DNA of 8,174 nucleotides from Chloroflexota bacterium (GCA_029555885.1 JAKPQT010000346.1:1-8174), one strand, 5' to 3'. Counted from the first letter of the stretch, positions 1 through 5,757 are shown. The notes: generated by a model not told the origin, from the letters alone. Translations and numbers: made by a program.

Positions 1-575
1 GCGCCGGTCGCCGGGCGCAGCGTCCCGATGACATCAGTCAGCCGGAACTCGCCCTCCCGGATGGTCTCCACCGTGCCTCTGAGGTGGAACGGGACGAGGA
101 TGCGGTGCACCAGGTGAGGCACCTCGGGCACCTCGCCCAGGACGTCGCCCGGCTGCACGCGGTCGCCGGGCTGCACCAGGGGCCGGAACGCCCAGGTGTG
201 CTGGCGGTCCAGCCGGGCCACGCGCGCCCCGCGCGCAATGAAATCGCCGTGTGCGCGGCGGATGGCGGGCAGCGGCCGCTGGATGCCGTCGAACACGCCG
301 CCCAGCAGGCCGGGGCCGAGCTCCACCTGGAGCGCACTGCCGGTCGCCTCGACCGGATCATCGGCGCGCAGGCCGGTGGTGTCCTCGTAGACCTGGACGG
401 TGGCGCGCGTGCCGTTCAGCCGGATGATCTCACCGATGAGCTGCTCACGACCGACATGGACGACATCGTACAGCCGCGCGCCGACAAGCCCCTGTACCGT
501 GATGACCGCGCCGGCAATTCCTCGGATGCGGCCAGAGGGATCATCTTGCGTTGTTGGCGTGCCTGGATTCGACAT
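1..575 (-). CDS. atpA: A/V-type ATPase catalytic subunit A, N-terminal part (cut by left window edge)
   Basis: Subunit A is the ATP-binding catalytic subunit of the cytoplasmic A3B3 head. The 191 codons in the window begin MSNPGTPTTQ and give the N-terminal beta-barrel (about residues 15-85: GRIRGIAGAVITVQGL, VYEDTTGLRADDPVEATG). Next comes the family signature GPGLLGGVFDGIQRPL at residues 87-102, then the start of the 'bulge' domain special to A subunits, not found in B or in F-type alpha/beta (W128-x-F, then RPLVQPGDRVQPGDVLGEVP). The P-loop and the rest of the catalytic domain lie beyond the left edge, so nothing can be said about active-site integrity. The ATG at 573-575 is preceded by AGAGG with about 5 nt spacing, and homology begins soon after it. 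It is the last gene of the operon visible here and is separated from atpF by 311 nt of repeats. The subunit identity is very secure. Confidence 0.95.
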   Translation of the reverse strand, partial: MSNPGTPTTQDDPSGRIRGIAGAVITVQGLVGARLYDVVHVGREQLIGEIIRLNGTRATVQVYEDTTGLRADDPVEATGSALQVELGPGLLGGVFDGIQRPLPAIRRAHGDFIARGARVARLDRQHTWAFRPLVQPGDRVQPGDVLGEVPEVPHLVHRILVPFHLRGTVETIREGEFRLTDVIGTLRPATG

Positions 576-660
576 GCTACCTCTGTGGCAGACGCTGGTT
601 TGTAGCCGGCGCTGTTGCATTTTGACATAATGACTCAGTAGTCTGCAACCCCCACCCCTC

Positions 661-688
661 TCCCCGCCCCCACTGGCGGGGGCGGGGA
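661..688. repeat. GC-rich hairpin, 11-bp perfect stem
   Basis: TCCCCGCCCCC (661-671) pairs exactly with GGGGGCGGGGA (678-688) around the 6-nt loop ACTGGC. In the direction of atp transcription it lies about 90 nt upstream of the atpA start. There is no T run after it in either direction. It resembles the short palindromic repeats commonly scattered between genes in GC-rich bacteria. Confidence 0.85.
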
Positions 689-702
689 AGTTCTGCTTTG
701 TG

Positions 703-735
703 GGGTTGTGGGACCGCCTCGCGGTCCCACAACCC
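703..735. repeat. Hairpin, 15-bp perfect stem with 3-nt loop
   Basis: GGGTTGTGGGACCGC (703-717) is the exact reverse complement of 721-735, leaving only CTC as loop. This is the longest perfect stem in the window and would be very stable in RNA of either strand. No poly-T follows on either side, so mRNA stabilisation, processing or a mobile palindromic repeat is more likely than termination. Confidence 0.9.
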
Positions 736-748
736 AATTTCAGGGATT

Positions 749-780
749 CCCCTCTCCCACACCGCAGTGTGGGAGAGGGG
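749..780. repeat. Hairpin, 14-bp perfect stem with 4-nt loop
   Basis: CCCCTCTCCCACAC (749-762) pairs exactly with GTGTGGGAGAGGGG (767-780) around the loop CGCA. It directly abuts the first copy of the 30-bp direct repeat at 781, so the hairpin and that repeat may form one composite repeat unit of about 62 bp (749-810). Confidence 0.9.
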
Positions 781-810
781 TGTGCGAGCGAAGCGCGCAC
801 GGGGTGAGGG
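781..810. repeat. 30-bp direct repeat, copy 1
   Basis: This copy is identical over 30 bp to 843-872. It begins TGTGCGAGCGAAGCGCGCAC and ends in a G-rich tail (GGGGTGAGGG). The first part folds back: GTGCG pairs with CGCAC, and the inner GC-GAA-GC forms a GCGAAGC mini-hairpin, a sequence known to be unusually stable in single-stranded DNA. The copy follows the 749-780 hairpin without a gap. Confidence 0.9.
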
Positions 811-842
811 TCACCACGATGCGCACGCCCCGGTAAAACGTC

Positions 843-872
843 TGTGCGAGCGAAGCGCGCACGGGGTGAGGG
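843..872. repeat. 30-bp direct repeat, copy 2
   Basis: This is an exact second copy of 781-810 in the same orientation, with starts 62 bp apart. It lies 14 nt beyond the 3' end of atpF (minus strand), and unlike copy 1 it has no CCCCTCTCC-type hairpin joined to its left side. Confidence 0.9.
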
Positions 873-886
873 CTCTGCGCGCCCTG

Positions 887-1234
887 CTACTGCTCTCCCG
901 GCTCCTCCGGCTGGAAGGTAATCTCGAAACCGATGGCCCGGCGCAGCATCCGCCGCACCTGTTCGCGGTGGGTGCCGGCGGCAGCGGTCTTCAAGCCAAC
1001 GGGCAGGCTGATGACCACCGGAATGACTTGTTTCTCCATCTCGCGGCGCAAGCTGTCTTCCAGCTCGGCATAGTACGGCGCATGGACCGCGATGACGCTG
1101 ACGTTGCCGGCCCTGCGGAGCGTCTCGATGTGCTGGTATGCCTCCTGGCTGGATTGCGCGATAAGCGTCTCCACTCCGGCCAACTGATAGCCGGGCGCCA
1201 GGTCGGGTTCCGTGATAACGATGGTGTGGGCCAT
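887..1234 (-). CDS. atpF: A/V-type ATPase subunit F
   Basis: Subunit F is a small Rossmann-like protein that binds subunit D at the tip of the central shaft and modulates coupling and ATP hydrolysis. At 115 aa it is close to the usual 100-110. Visible family features are the N-terminal strand and glycine turn (IVITEPDLAPGYQLAGVET, compare the family pattern GD..t..GF.LAG), the central IPVVISLPVG strand-turn, and a C-terminal helix RRMLRRAIGFEI. The last residues (FQPEEPGEQ) form a short acidic tail. The ribosome binding site is poor (only GAGA/AGAG-like purines upstream of the ATG at 1232-1234), so translation may depend on structure in the 68-nt gap after atpC. Note that in F-type operons atpF denotes a different protein. 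Confidence 0.92.
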   Translation of the reverse strand: MAHTIVITEPDLAPGYQLAGVETLIAQSSQEAYQHIETLRRAGNVSVIAVHAPYYAELEDSLRREMEKQVIPVVISLPVGLKTAAAGTHREQVRRMLRRAIGFEITFQPEEPGEQ

Positions 1235-1248
1235 GTGCGTCTCTGTCT

Positions 1249-1295
1249 CAGAAACCGACCTCAGAAGCCGGGTTTCTGCCAGAAAGCCGGCTTCT
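1249..1295. repeat. Alternative, mutually exclusive hairpins in the atpC-atpF gap
   Basis: Two foldbacks compete here. CAGAAACC (1249-1256) pairs with GGTTTCTG (1271-1278). Alternatively AGAAGCCGG (1263-1271) pairs with CCGGCTTCT (1287-1295), with an inner TTTCT-GCC-AGAAA stem (1273-1285) separated by one G/G mismatch. The second form is longer and should dominate. The region lies between the atpC stop and the atpF start. The repeated AGAAACC/GGTTTCT and AGAAGCC/GGCTTCT words look like a dispersed repeat family. Any regulatory role is unproven. Confidence 0.8.
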
Positions 1296-1302
1296 AGCTC
1301 CC

Positions 1303-2430
1303 TTACTCCAGAATATACAGCTCCGCAGCCACCTGCTCGCGCGGCAGGCCGTGCACCAGGCCCGCAGCGATGATCCGCACGTTGCGCGCCTCGTTTTCCT
1401 TAGCCGCAACATAGGCAATGACCGGCGCAATGGTCAGCGGATCGTGGTGGAACAGGGCGACCAGACGCGCGGTCAACTCCCGGTCCAGCGCGCGCTGCAG
1501 CTCGGTGAGGCTGCCGTGCTCGACCCAGGCAGCGAGGGCAGGCCGCCAAGGGTCGCCGGGCTGCGACTGCGCCAGGATGTCACAGACGCGGTGGGCATCC
1601 GGCTCGTCCAGCAGCGCGATCAGCGGTTCCTGTGCCAACAGGCCGCCGGGCAGATACCACGCGCCTTCGTTAGCGCCTGCCTGCGGTAGGCGCGCGGGCC
1701 GGCCACCCGGGTATTCGCGCAGCCGCGCCTGCCGGAGCCGCAGCGCAGTGAGCAGATTTGCCAGGTCACGCTCCCACGCGACGACCTGTCGCACCAGGTT
1801 GGTGTTCTCCGAAGGTCGCAGCCCGGCCAGCCACGCCTCGATGTGCGCAGCGTGCTGCCTGTCGAGTGCCGCCTCGAGGATGGCCGGATTGCCTGTAGCG
1901 GTCATCTCCGGCAGCGCGCCGCGCAGCGCCCCGGCATAGGGCAGCCGCCACTGCGTTGCCAGGTCGATCATCGCGCGCAGGTCGGGCTGGTGCAGGAGGC
2001 CAGTCAGGGCGGTCTCGTCCAGTTCGCCCACGGGCGCCAGCATGCCCGTCCCGGCCCCGTCCAGCCCGCCCACGCCGGCAGGCCCCTGGATCTGCTGCCG
2101 TAGCACGGTCAGCAGATTGGTGCGATCCCAGCGTGCAAGCAGGATGCGGACCAGTTGCGCTGCTTCGCTGTCGGGCTGATCCATGACCATGGCGCGCACG
2201 CGACCGAGGTGCGCTGTCAGGTCGCGGCGCAGCCCGTCGCGCAACGCGGCCCAGCCGGTAGCGCGCGACAATGCGGCCTCGATGCCCGTGCGATAGGGCG
2301 TCTGCGCCAGGGTTGCGAGCAGTTCGTCCACGCTCGTCTGGGCGAGCAGCTCGCCGTACGTCCGGCGCGACAGGAGGCGGCTCTTCATGGCCCGCACGCG
2401 CGCATTGAGGTAACCGTAGTCGTCAGGCAT
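1303..2430 (-). CDS. atpC: A/V-type ATPase subunit C (V-type subunit d homologue)
   Basis: Subunit C is the funnel-shaped adaptor between the central shaft (D/F) and the membrane c-ring. The product is 375 aa, slightly long for a family usually of 320-360. The N-terminus DDYGYLNARVRAMKSRLL matches the family start (DYGY.NAR.R..KS.LL). The middle is leucine- and arginine-rich alpha-helical repeat (for example RTNLLTVLRQQIQ), and the C-terminus ENEARNVRIIAAGLVHGLP fits the conserved E..N.R.I..G..-G pattern. I chose the ATG at 2428-2430 because homology begins at the next codons and GAAGG lies 8 nt upstream. The reading frame stays open 57 codons further upstream, but that part reads across atpE and shows no family resemblance. 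The start overlaps the end of atpE by 8 nt, which suggests translational coupling. Confidence 0.93.
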   Translation of the reverse strand: MPDDYGYLNARVRAMKSRLLSRRTYGELLAQTSVDELLATLAQTPYRTGIEAALSRATGWAALRDGLRRDLTAHLGRVRAMVMDQPDSEAAQLVRILLARWDRTNLLTVLRQQIQGPAGVGGLDGAGTGMLAPVGELDETALTGLLHQPDLRAMIDLATQWRLPYAGALRGALPEMTATGNPAILEAALDRQHAAHIEAWLAGLRPSENTNLVRQVVAWERDLANLLTALRLRQARLREYPGGRPARLPQAGANEGAWYLPGGLLAQEPLIALLDEPDAHRVCDILAQSQPGDPWRPALAAWVEHGSLTELQRALDRELTARLVALFHHDPLTIAPVIAYVAAKENEARNVRIIAAGLVHGLPREQVAAELYILE

Positions 2431-3061
2431 CCGGGTCGCCTTCGTGCGGGTCGGGACGCGTGCCCGGCTCATCGGCATTGCCGTCTGCCTGCCACACGGC
2501 GGCGACGATGGCGGGCAAGGCAGGCTCGGCCCGCGCCAGCCGCGACTCCAGCGTGTTGCGCACGACGATGCGGTTGTCAGCGGTGCGCGCCTCCAGCCCA
2601 CCCCAGCCCTTCAGGCGGTGCTCCAATTGTGCATCCACATGCAACTCCGCCAGCAGCCGGGTCAGCAGCGGCTCGTCGCGCGGGGTCACGTTGACGACTG
2701 GGGAACTGTCCAACTCGACCAGCGTTTCGTCCAGTAGCCGCCGCAGGATCTCGCCATAGTCCTGGCGGTCGGGCACCGCGGCCAGCCGCGCGCGGGCTGC
2801 TTCCAATGTGACATGGTAGGCTTCCTGCCACGCGGCGCTGCGCCGGCGTCCCGCTTCCAGCCGCGTCTGGTACAGTTGGGTGGTACGCTCGTTGTGCCTG
2901 ACCTCTGCGCCCTGGCGCACTTCTGCTGCGTGCAGGTCTGCGGCGCGGGCCTCGGCATCTGCCAGAATGGCGGCGACGCGGCGGTCAGCCTCCGCCGCGA
3001 TCTCCGCGCACACGCGGTCGCCCTCGGCCGCGATGGCCTGCAGGATGTCTTCCAGCGGCAT
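2423..3061 (-). CDS. atpE: A/V-type ATPase subunit E (peripheral stalk)
   Basis: Subunit E pairs with subunit H/G to form the peripheral stalk that holds the A3B3 head against subunit I. The 212-aa product has a long charged, Ala/Glu/Arg-rich N-terminal helix (about residues 5-105: IAAEGDRVCAEIAAEADRRV and onward) suited to coiled-coil pairing. A globular C-terminal domain follows with the family signature GWGGLEARTADNRIVVRNT and then LESRL (GG-x-D/N-G/R-x-x-x-x-NT-x-x-x-R). The last about 20 residues are an acidic, Pro/Gly/Asp-rich tail. The ATG at 3059-3061 follows GAGGAG by 7 nt, and that ribosome binding site overlaps the atpK stop codon. Confidence 0.92.
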   Translation of the reverse strand: MPLEDILQAIAAEGDRVCAEIAAEADRRVAAILADAEARAADLHAAEVRQGAEVRHNERTTQLYQTRLEAGRRRSAAWQEAYHVTLEAARARLAAVPDRQDYGEILRRLLDETLVELDSSPVVNVTPRDEPLLTRLLAELHVDAQLEHRLKGWGGLEARTADNRIVVRNTLESRLARAEPALPAIVAAVWQADGNADEPGTRPDPHEGDPDA

Positions 3062-3072
3062 GGCCGTGCTCC

Positions 3073-3300
3073 TCAGATTTTGTTGCCGAGGATCAGCAGG
3101 ATCATGGCGGCCACGGCAAACCCCAGGATGACCATCGTCTCCGGGATGGCGACCAGCAGGATGATGCGGCCTGCCAGTTCCGGTTTTTCAGCAATGGCGC
3201 CCGCGCCGGCCGAGCCAATTTTGCCCTGTGCATAGCCAGTTGCCAGGGCCGCAAAGCCCACGGCGAGGGCGGCTCCGATGGCGATGAATCCCAAATCCAT
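3073..3300 (-). CDS. atpK: A/V-type ATPase rotor-ring c subunit (subunit K), two-helix form
   Basis: This is the proteolipid of the membrane rotor ring that carries the coupling ion. It has 75 aa: two transmembrane helices (about 4-24 and 46-71) joined by a polar loop with AQGKIG and EKPEL. The ion-binding carboxylate is E54 in IPETMVILGF. Gln25 in AQGK sits where the Na+-ligand glutamine is found in the Enterococcus hirae protein, but Met56 occupies the place of another Gln ligand, so the coupling ion (H+ or Na+) cannot be settled by eye. It is a single hairpin, not the duplicated four-helix form of Enterococcus and eukaryotes. I chose the ATG at 3298-3300 because it follows AAGGAG by 7 nt. 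The longer in-frame start at 3366 would add 22 residues with Arg-rich, repeat-derived sequence and is unlikely. Confidence 0.94.
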   Translation of the reverse strand: MDLGFIAIGAALAVGFAALATGYAQGKIGSAGAGAIAEKPELAGRIILLVAIPETMVILGFAVAAMILLILGNKI

Positions 3301-3323
3301 GTCATTTCTCCTTCGAGGCTGTG

Positions 3324-3350
3324 GCGGGACGGGTTGCCAACCCGTCCTGC
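3324..3350. repeat. Hairpin, 12-bp stem, in the atpI-atpK gap
   Basis: GCGGGACGGGTT (3324-3335) pairs with AACCCGTCCTGC (3339-3350) with one G.T pair and the 3-nt loop GCC. It lies 14 nt upstream of the AAGGAG ribosome binding site of atpK in the direction of transcription. No T tract follows. It could mark a processing or stability site that raises expression of the ring subunit, which is needed in many copies per complex. That role is inference. Confidence 0.85.
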
Positions 3351-3370
3351 TATCTATCCGCAGCAAGGGT

Positions 3371-3421
3371 AGTATAGCCCCCCTTGTGGGCGTCCTGACG
3401 GGTACAAGGCCCTAGGCTACG
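3371..3421. repeat. Diverged intergenic repeat, copy A (3' of atpI)
   Basis: About 38 of 49 aligned positions match 5372-5420 in the same orientation, allowing one 2-nt gap in a C run. Shared blocks are TAGCCCC, GTGGG, ACGGG, ACAA, GCCC and GCTACG. It begins 17 nt past the atpI stop codon. The central stem that is clear in copy B is weakened by substitutions here. Confidence 0.75.
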
Positions 3422-3438
3422 AGTATTCGGATAGATTC

Positions 3439-5331
3439 TTATTGGCGTCCGAAGGGGGAGAAAGCGGTGCCCCCTTCCTCGTAGAACTTGCCAAAAAACT
3501 CAACATAATGCAGACGCAAGGCATGGATGGTCGGGCTGAACGCGCCCATCACGAGGTTCAGCGCATGGAAGAGCGCTGCGATAATCAATCCTAACCATAT
3601 GCTGCCGACCATGCCCGCCATGTCATTCGCCACCTGTGCGAGGTAGACGGATGCCAGGCCGATGGCTGCCAGGCGCAAGTATGACAGCACGTTGCCGATG
3701 GTGCTGAGGATTTCGATGGGCGCCATCAGCAGGTTGGTCGGCCACTCTGCACGTGCGAGCAGCGCGATGCCAACCAGCAGCGCGGCGACCGCGGGCGTGA
3801 TGAGGCCATGCGGCAGCCGCTGCGTGGCCGCGGCGATGAGCAGGAAGACGGCCACCAGGCCGAGCAGCAGGCCGCCGCGCTCCGCAAGTTGGTGCTGCGA
3901 CTGGCTGCGCCACGCCTGCCAGACGCCCAGCAGCAGGCCGAGTACCACGTGGACGGCCCCGACCGCGATGGTCATCAGCAGGAGGCTGGAGACGGCCTGC
4001 GGGTCCTCGCGGGCGAGCCAGAGTGGGTGGAGGCCGATGCGGTGGCCGAGCGTGCCGAGGAACTCGCCGTACATGAAGCCGAACACCACGGCCCAACCGC
4101 TGCCAAGCGCCAGGATGCGGGCGAGATCGCGCAGCGTGGCGTTGCCGCGGAAGCGCCGCGCGGCCCACAGCGAGAGGCCGAGCAACGCCAGTCCGTACGC
4201 GACGTCGCCTAGCATCATGCCGAAGAACAGCGGCATGAAGAAGGCCATCAGGCTCGCGGGGTCGAGCGTACCGTAGCGGGGCAGAGCCAGCAGCCGAATG
4301 AAGAACTCGAAGGGGCGGGCAACCGCCGCGTTCTCCAGCATGATGGGCGCGGCCCGGCGTTCCGCAGCGGTCAGGGGCAGCGCCTCGACGATGACCTGGC
4401 TGCCGGCCCGCTCAGCCAGCGCCGCTTCCAGCCGGGGGAGCGCGGCGGCCGGCGTCCAGCCGGTCAGCACGAACGCGTAATCGGTCTCCGCGAGCTGGCT
4501 GATGACCTCGAGTTGGGCCAGCCGGGCGCGCAGGGCCGCCGCGGCCGCGGCCCAGGCCGCGCGCCACTGCTGCGCCAGCGCGTGCAGCCCGGCGTTCACG
4601 CTGGCAATCTCCGTGCCGACTTCGGCCAGGCGGCGCTCGATGTGGACCAGGGCCTGCTGGAGCGACATGCCGCTCATGTCCGGCGGCAGGCGCACCTGGG
4701 TCACCTGCTCGCGGCCGAGCAGGTTGTGCATCTCCGCGGAGATGGTGCGCGGAAAGACCACCAGTGCGCCGATGGTCTCGCTGTCCAGCGGCGCGGAGAC
4801 AATCGTGTACTTCAGCTCACTCAGTTCTTTGAGGGTCTGGTCGAGCAGGTCCAGCACCTCGCGGTAGCGGCGGTCCAGCAGCAGGGCGATGGTCTCGTAA
4901 TCCCGGAACTCCGGCAGGTCGGAGGTCAGGGGGAGCAGCCGGGTGAGGGTGGCCTGGTAGCGCGGGAGCGAGACCTGTTCGTGGAGCAGCGCGTCGCGGC
5001 GCTGCGCGAGCGCCTGGACCTGCGGCATCACCTCATCCAGTTCGGCGCGCAGGGCCTTCATGTCTACCGGTGGCGGTTGTGCGGGCGGCGGAGGCGACTG
5101 CACGATGTCCGGCGGGGGGAGGATGGCGAGCATGGCGTCCAGCCGGGCGAGCAGGAAACGGGCCTCTTCGCGCTGGCCCAGCCGGTCCACATCCAGCGCC
5201 ATCGCGCGCAGCGCGAGGGACTCCTTCGCCGGCTCGACCTGCACGAGCGCCAGCTCCTGCAGCACGGCCAGCGTGCTGTCGAGGCAGGCTTTGTGCCCCA
5301 GGATGCGCACCTTCGTCATCGGGACAATCAT
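3439..5331 (-). CDS. atpI: A/V-type ATPase membrane stator subunit I (V-type subunit a homologue)
   Basis: Subunit I forms the two half-channels for the ion beside the c-ring and anchors the peripheral stalks. The 630-aa product has a cytoplasmic N-half and a membrane C-half of about seven to eight helices from about residue 345. The N-half opens with TKVRILGHKACLDSTLAVLQ and has helices suited to coiled coil at about 91-120 and 235-305. The membrane half shows the hallmark YGTLDP (353-358) with FFMPLFFGMMLGDVAYG (364-380), then GFMYGEFLG with Glu423. It also carries the essential channel arginine, Arg553, in SYLRLAAIGLA. A proline-rich stretch at about 72-88 in the N-half is unusual. I chose the ATG at 5329-5331, 9 nt after AGGAG and just before the conserved start; MTKVRI at 5319 is an alternative. 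The frame upstream of 5331 runs into repeat copy B and is not likely translated. Confidence 0.95.
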   Translation of the reverse strand: MIVPMTKVRILGHKACLDSTLAVLQELALVQVEPAKESLALRAMALDVDRLGQREEARFLLARLDAMLAILPPPDIVQSPPPPAQPPPVDMKALRAELDEVMPQVQALAQRRDALLHEQVSLPRYQATLTRLLPLTSDLPEFRDYETIALLLDRRYREVLDLLDQTLKELSELKYTIVSAPLDSETIGALVVFPRTISAEMHNLLGREQVTQVRLPPDMSGMSLQQALVHIERRLAEVGTEIASVNAGLHALAQQWRAAWAAAAAALRARLAQLEVISQLAETDYAFVLTGWTPAAALPRLEAALAERAGSQVIVEALPLTAAERRAAPIMLENAAVARPFEFFIRLLALPRYGTLDPASLMAFFMPLFFGMMLGDVAYGLALLGLSLWAARRFRGNATLRDLARILALGSGWAVVFGFMYGEFLGTLGHRIGLHPLWLAREDPQAVSSLLLMTIAVGAVHVVLGLLLGVWQAWRSQSQHQLAERGGLLLGLVAVFLLIAAATQRLPHGLITPAVAALLVGIALLARAEWPTNLLMAPIEILSTIGNVLSYLRLAAIGLASVYLAQVANDMAGMVGSIWLGLIIAALFHALNLVMGAFSPTIHALRLHYVEFFGKFYEEGGTAFSPFGRQ

Positions 5332-5371
5332 TGTCACCTTCTCCTGGAGAACGCCAGTGGCCGGACCGCGC

Positions 5372-5420
5372 AGTTTAGCCCCTCGTGGGTGTGAGCACGG
5401 GCACAAAGCCCGATGCTACG
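5372..5420. repeat. Diverged intergenic repeat, copy B (overlaps the 3' end of atpH)
   Basis: This is the partner of 3371-3421. It contains a clear hairpin: AGCA-CGGGC (5394-5402) pairs with GCCCG (5408-5412) and TGCT (5414-5417), leaving loop ACAAA and one bulged A. The atpH stop codon (5416-5418) lies inside the element, so the element ends the coding region. It sits in the 84-nt gap between atpH and atpI, upstream of the atpI ribosome binding site. Confidence 0.75.
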
Positions 5421-5757
5421 GAGTGGTCCGTGGCAGGACGTAGGCCACGATGGCTTCCACCGCCGCGGCCTCGCGCAGTCGAGCACGCGCACGAATCTGT
5501 GCCGCGTCCTCGTCCGCCGCGGCCAGCATCCGCTCGGCTTCGGCGGCCAGTTCGCGGCGGGCTACTTCGAGCGCGGCGGCGACCTCTGTACGCGCGTCCA
5601 GCCGCGCCTGCTGCTCGAGATCCTTCGCCTGAGATTGGGCGCGGGCGATTCGTACTTCGGCGTCCAGTTCGGCCTGCCGGATGCGCTCTGCTGCGGCCTG
5701 CTCTGCATGGCGGATGGCGGTCAGCGGGTCTGCGACCCGCGGGTCGGCGGCCTGCAT
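5416..5757 (-). CDS. atpH: A/V-type ATPase peripheral-stalk subunit H (G-like), coiled coil
   Basis: Subunit H (called G in some organisms) pairs with subunit E as a long heterodimeric coiled coil in the peripheral stalk. The product is 113 aa, close to the usual 100-115. Apart from a short start (MQAADPRVADPL) it is almost one continuous charged helix rich in Ala, Glu, Arg and Gln (AIRHAEQAAAERIRQAELDA, AAEAERMLAAADEDAAQIRA), ending EAIVAYVLP, the short hydrophobic tail seen in this family. Identity rests on composition, size and place between atpD and atpI more than on invariant residues, since such coiled coils have few. The ATG overlaps the atpD stop (TGATG), indicating translational coupling. 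The stop TAG lies within repeat copy B. Confidence 0.82.
   Translation of the reverse strand: MQAADPRVADPLTAIRHAEQAAAERIRQAELDAEVRIARAQSQAKDLEQQARLDARTEVAAALEVARRELAAEAERMLAAADEDAAQIRARARLREAAAVEAIVAYVLPRTTP

Larger units (their letters stand above)
576..886. other. 311-nt repeat-rich gap between atpF and atpA
   Basis: No credible gene lies in this stretch. It holds three perfect hairpins (661-688, 703-735, 749-780) and two copies of a 30-bp direct repeat (781-810, 843-872). The only AT-richer part is about 600-645, directly upstream of atpA. I looked there for a minus-strand promoter: a TTGCAG-like hexamer occurs but no convincing -10 at proper spacing, so atpA is most simply transcribed from the upstream operon promoter. 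None of the hairpins is followed by a T tract on either strand, so none looks like an ordinary intrinsic terminator. Confidence 0.8.

Noticed and set aside
416..628. A 70-codon minus-strand frame starting upstream of atpA
   Set aside because: It overlaps atpA in another frame, has no ribosome binding site, and its product looks like no known protein.
600..650. A separate promoter for atpA in the AT-richer stretch upstream of it
   Set aside because: TTGCAG-like and TCAAAA-like hexamers each match the consensus at only about three of six positions, so the support is too weak to report.
661..780. Hairpins as intrinsic terminators between atpF and atpA
   Set aside because: No T tract follows any of the three stems on either strand, and termination here would cut off the catalytic subunit gene from its only convincing promoter.
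781..872. The 30-bp direct repeats as a short CRISPR array
   Set aside because: There are only two copies with one 32-nt interval, no further units, and no cas genes nearby. The G-rich hairpin-plus-tail layout fits an interspersed intergenic repeat instead.
698..1297. A 199-codon open frame on the plus strand through the repeat cluster and across atpF
   Set aside because: It begins inside a hairpin repeat and runs antisense to atpF. Its start is formed from repeat sequence.
2431..2601. N-terminal extension of atpC upstream of 2430
   Set aside because: The 57 added codons read across atpE in another frame, show no family resemblance, and lack the good ribosome binding site that precedes 2430.
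4513..5394. A 293-codon open frame on the plus strand opposite atpI
   Set aside because: It is antisense to the conserved N-half of atpI, with low-complexity Arg/Gln/Gly/His composition. It has no supporting motif.
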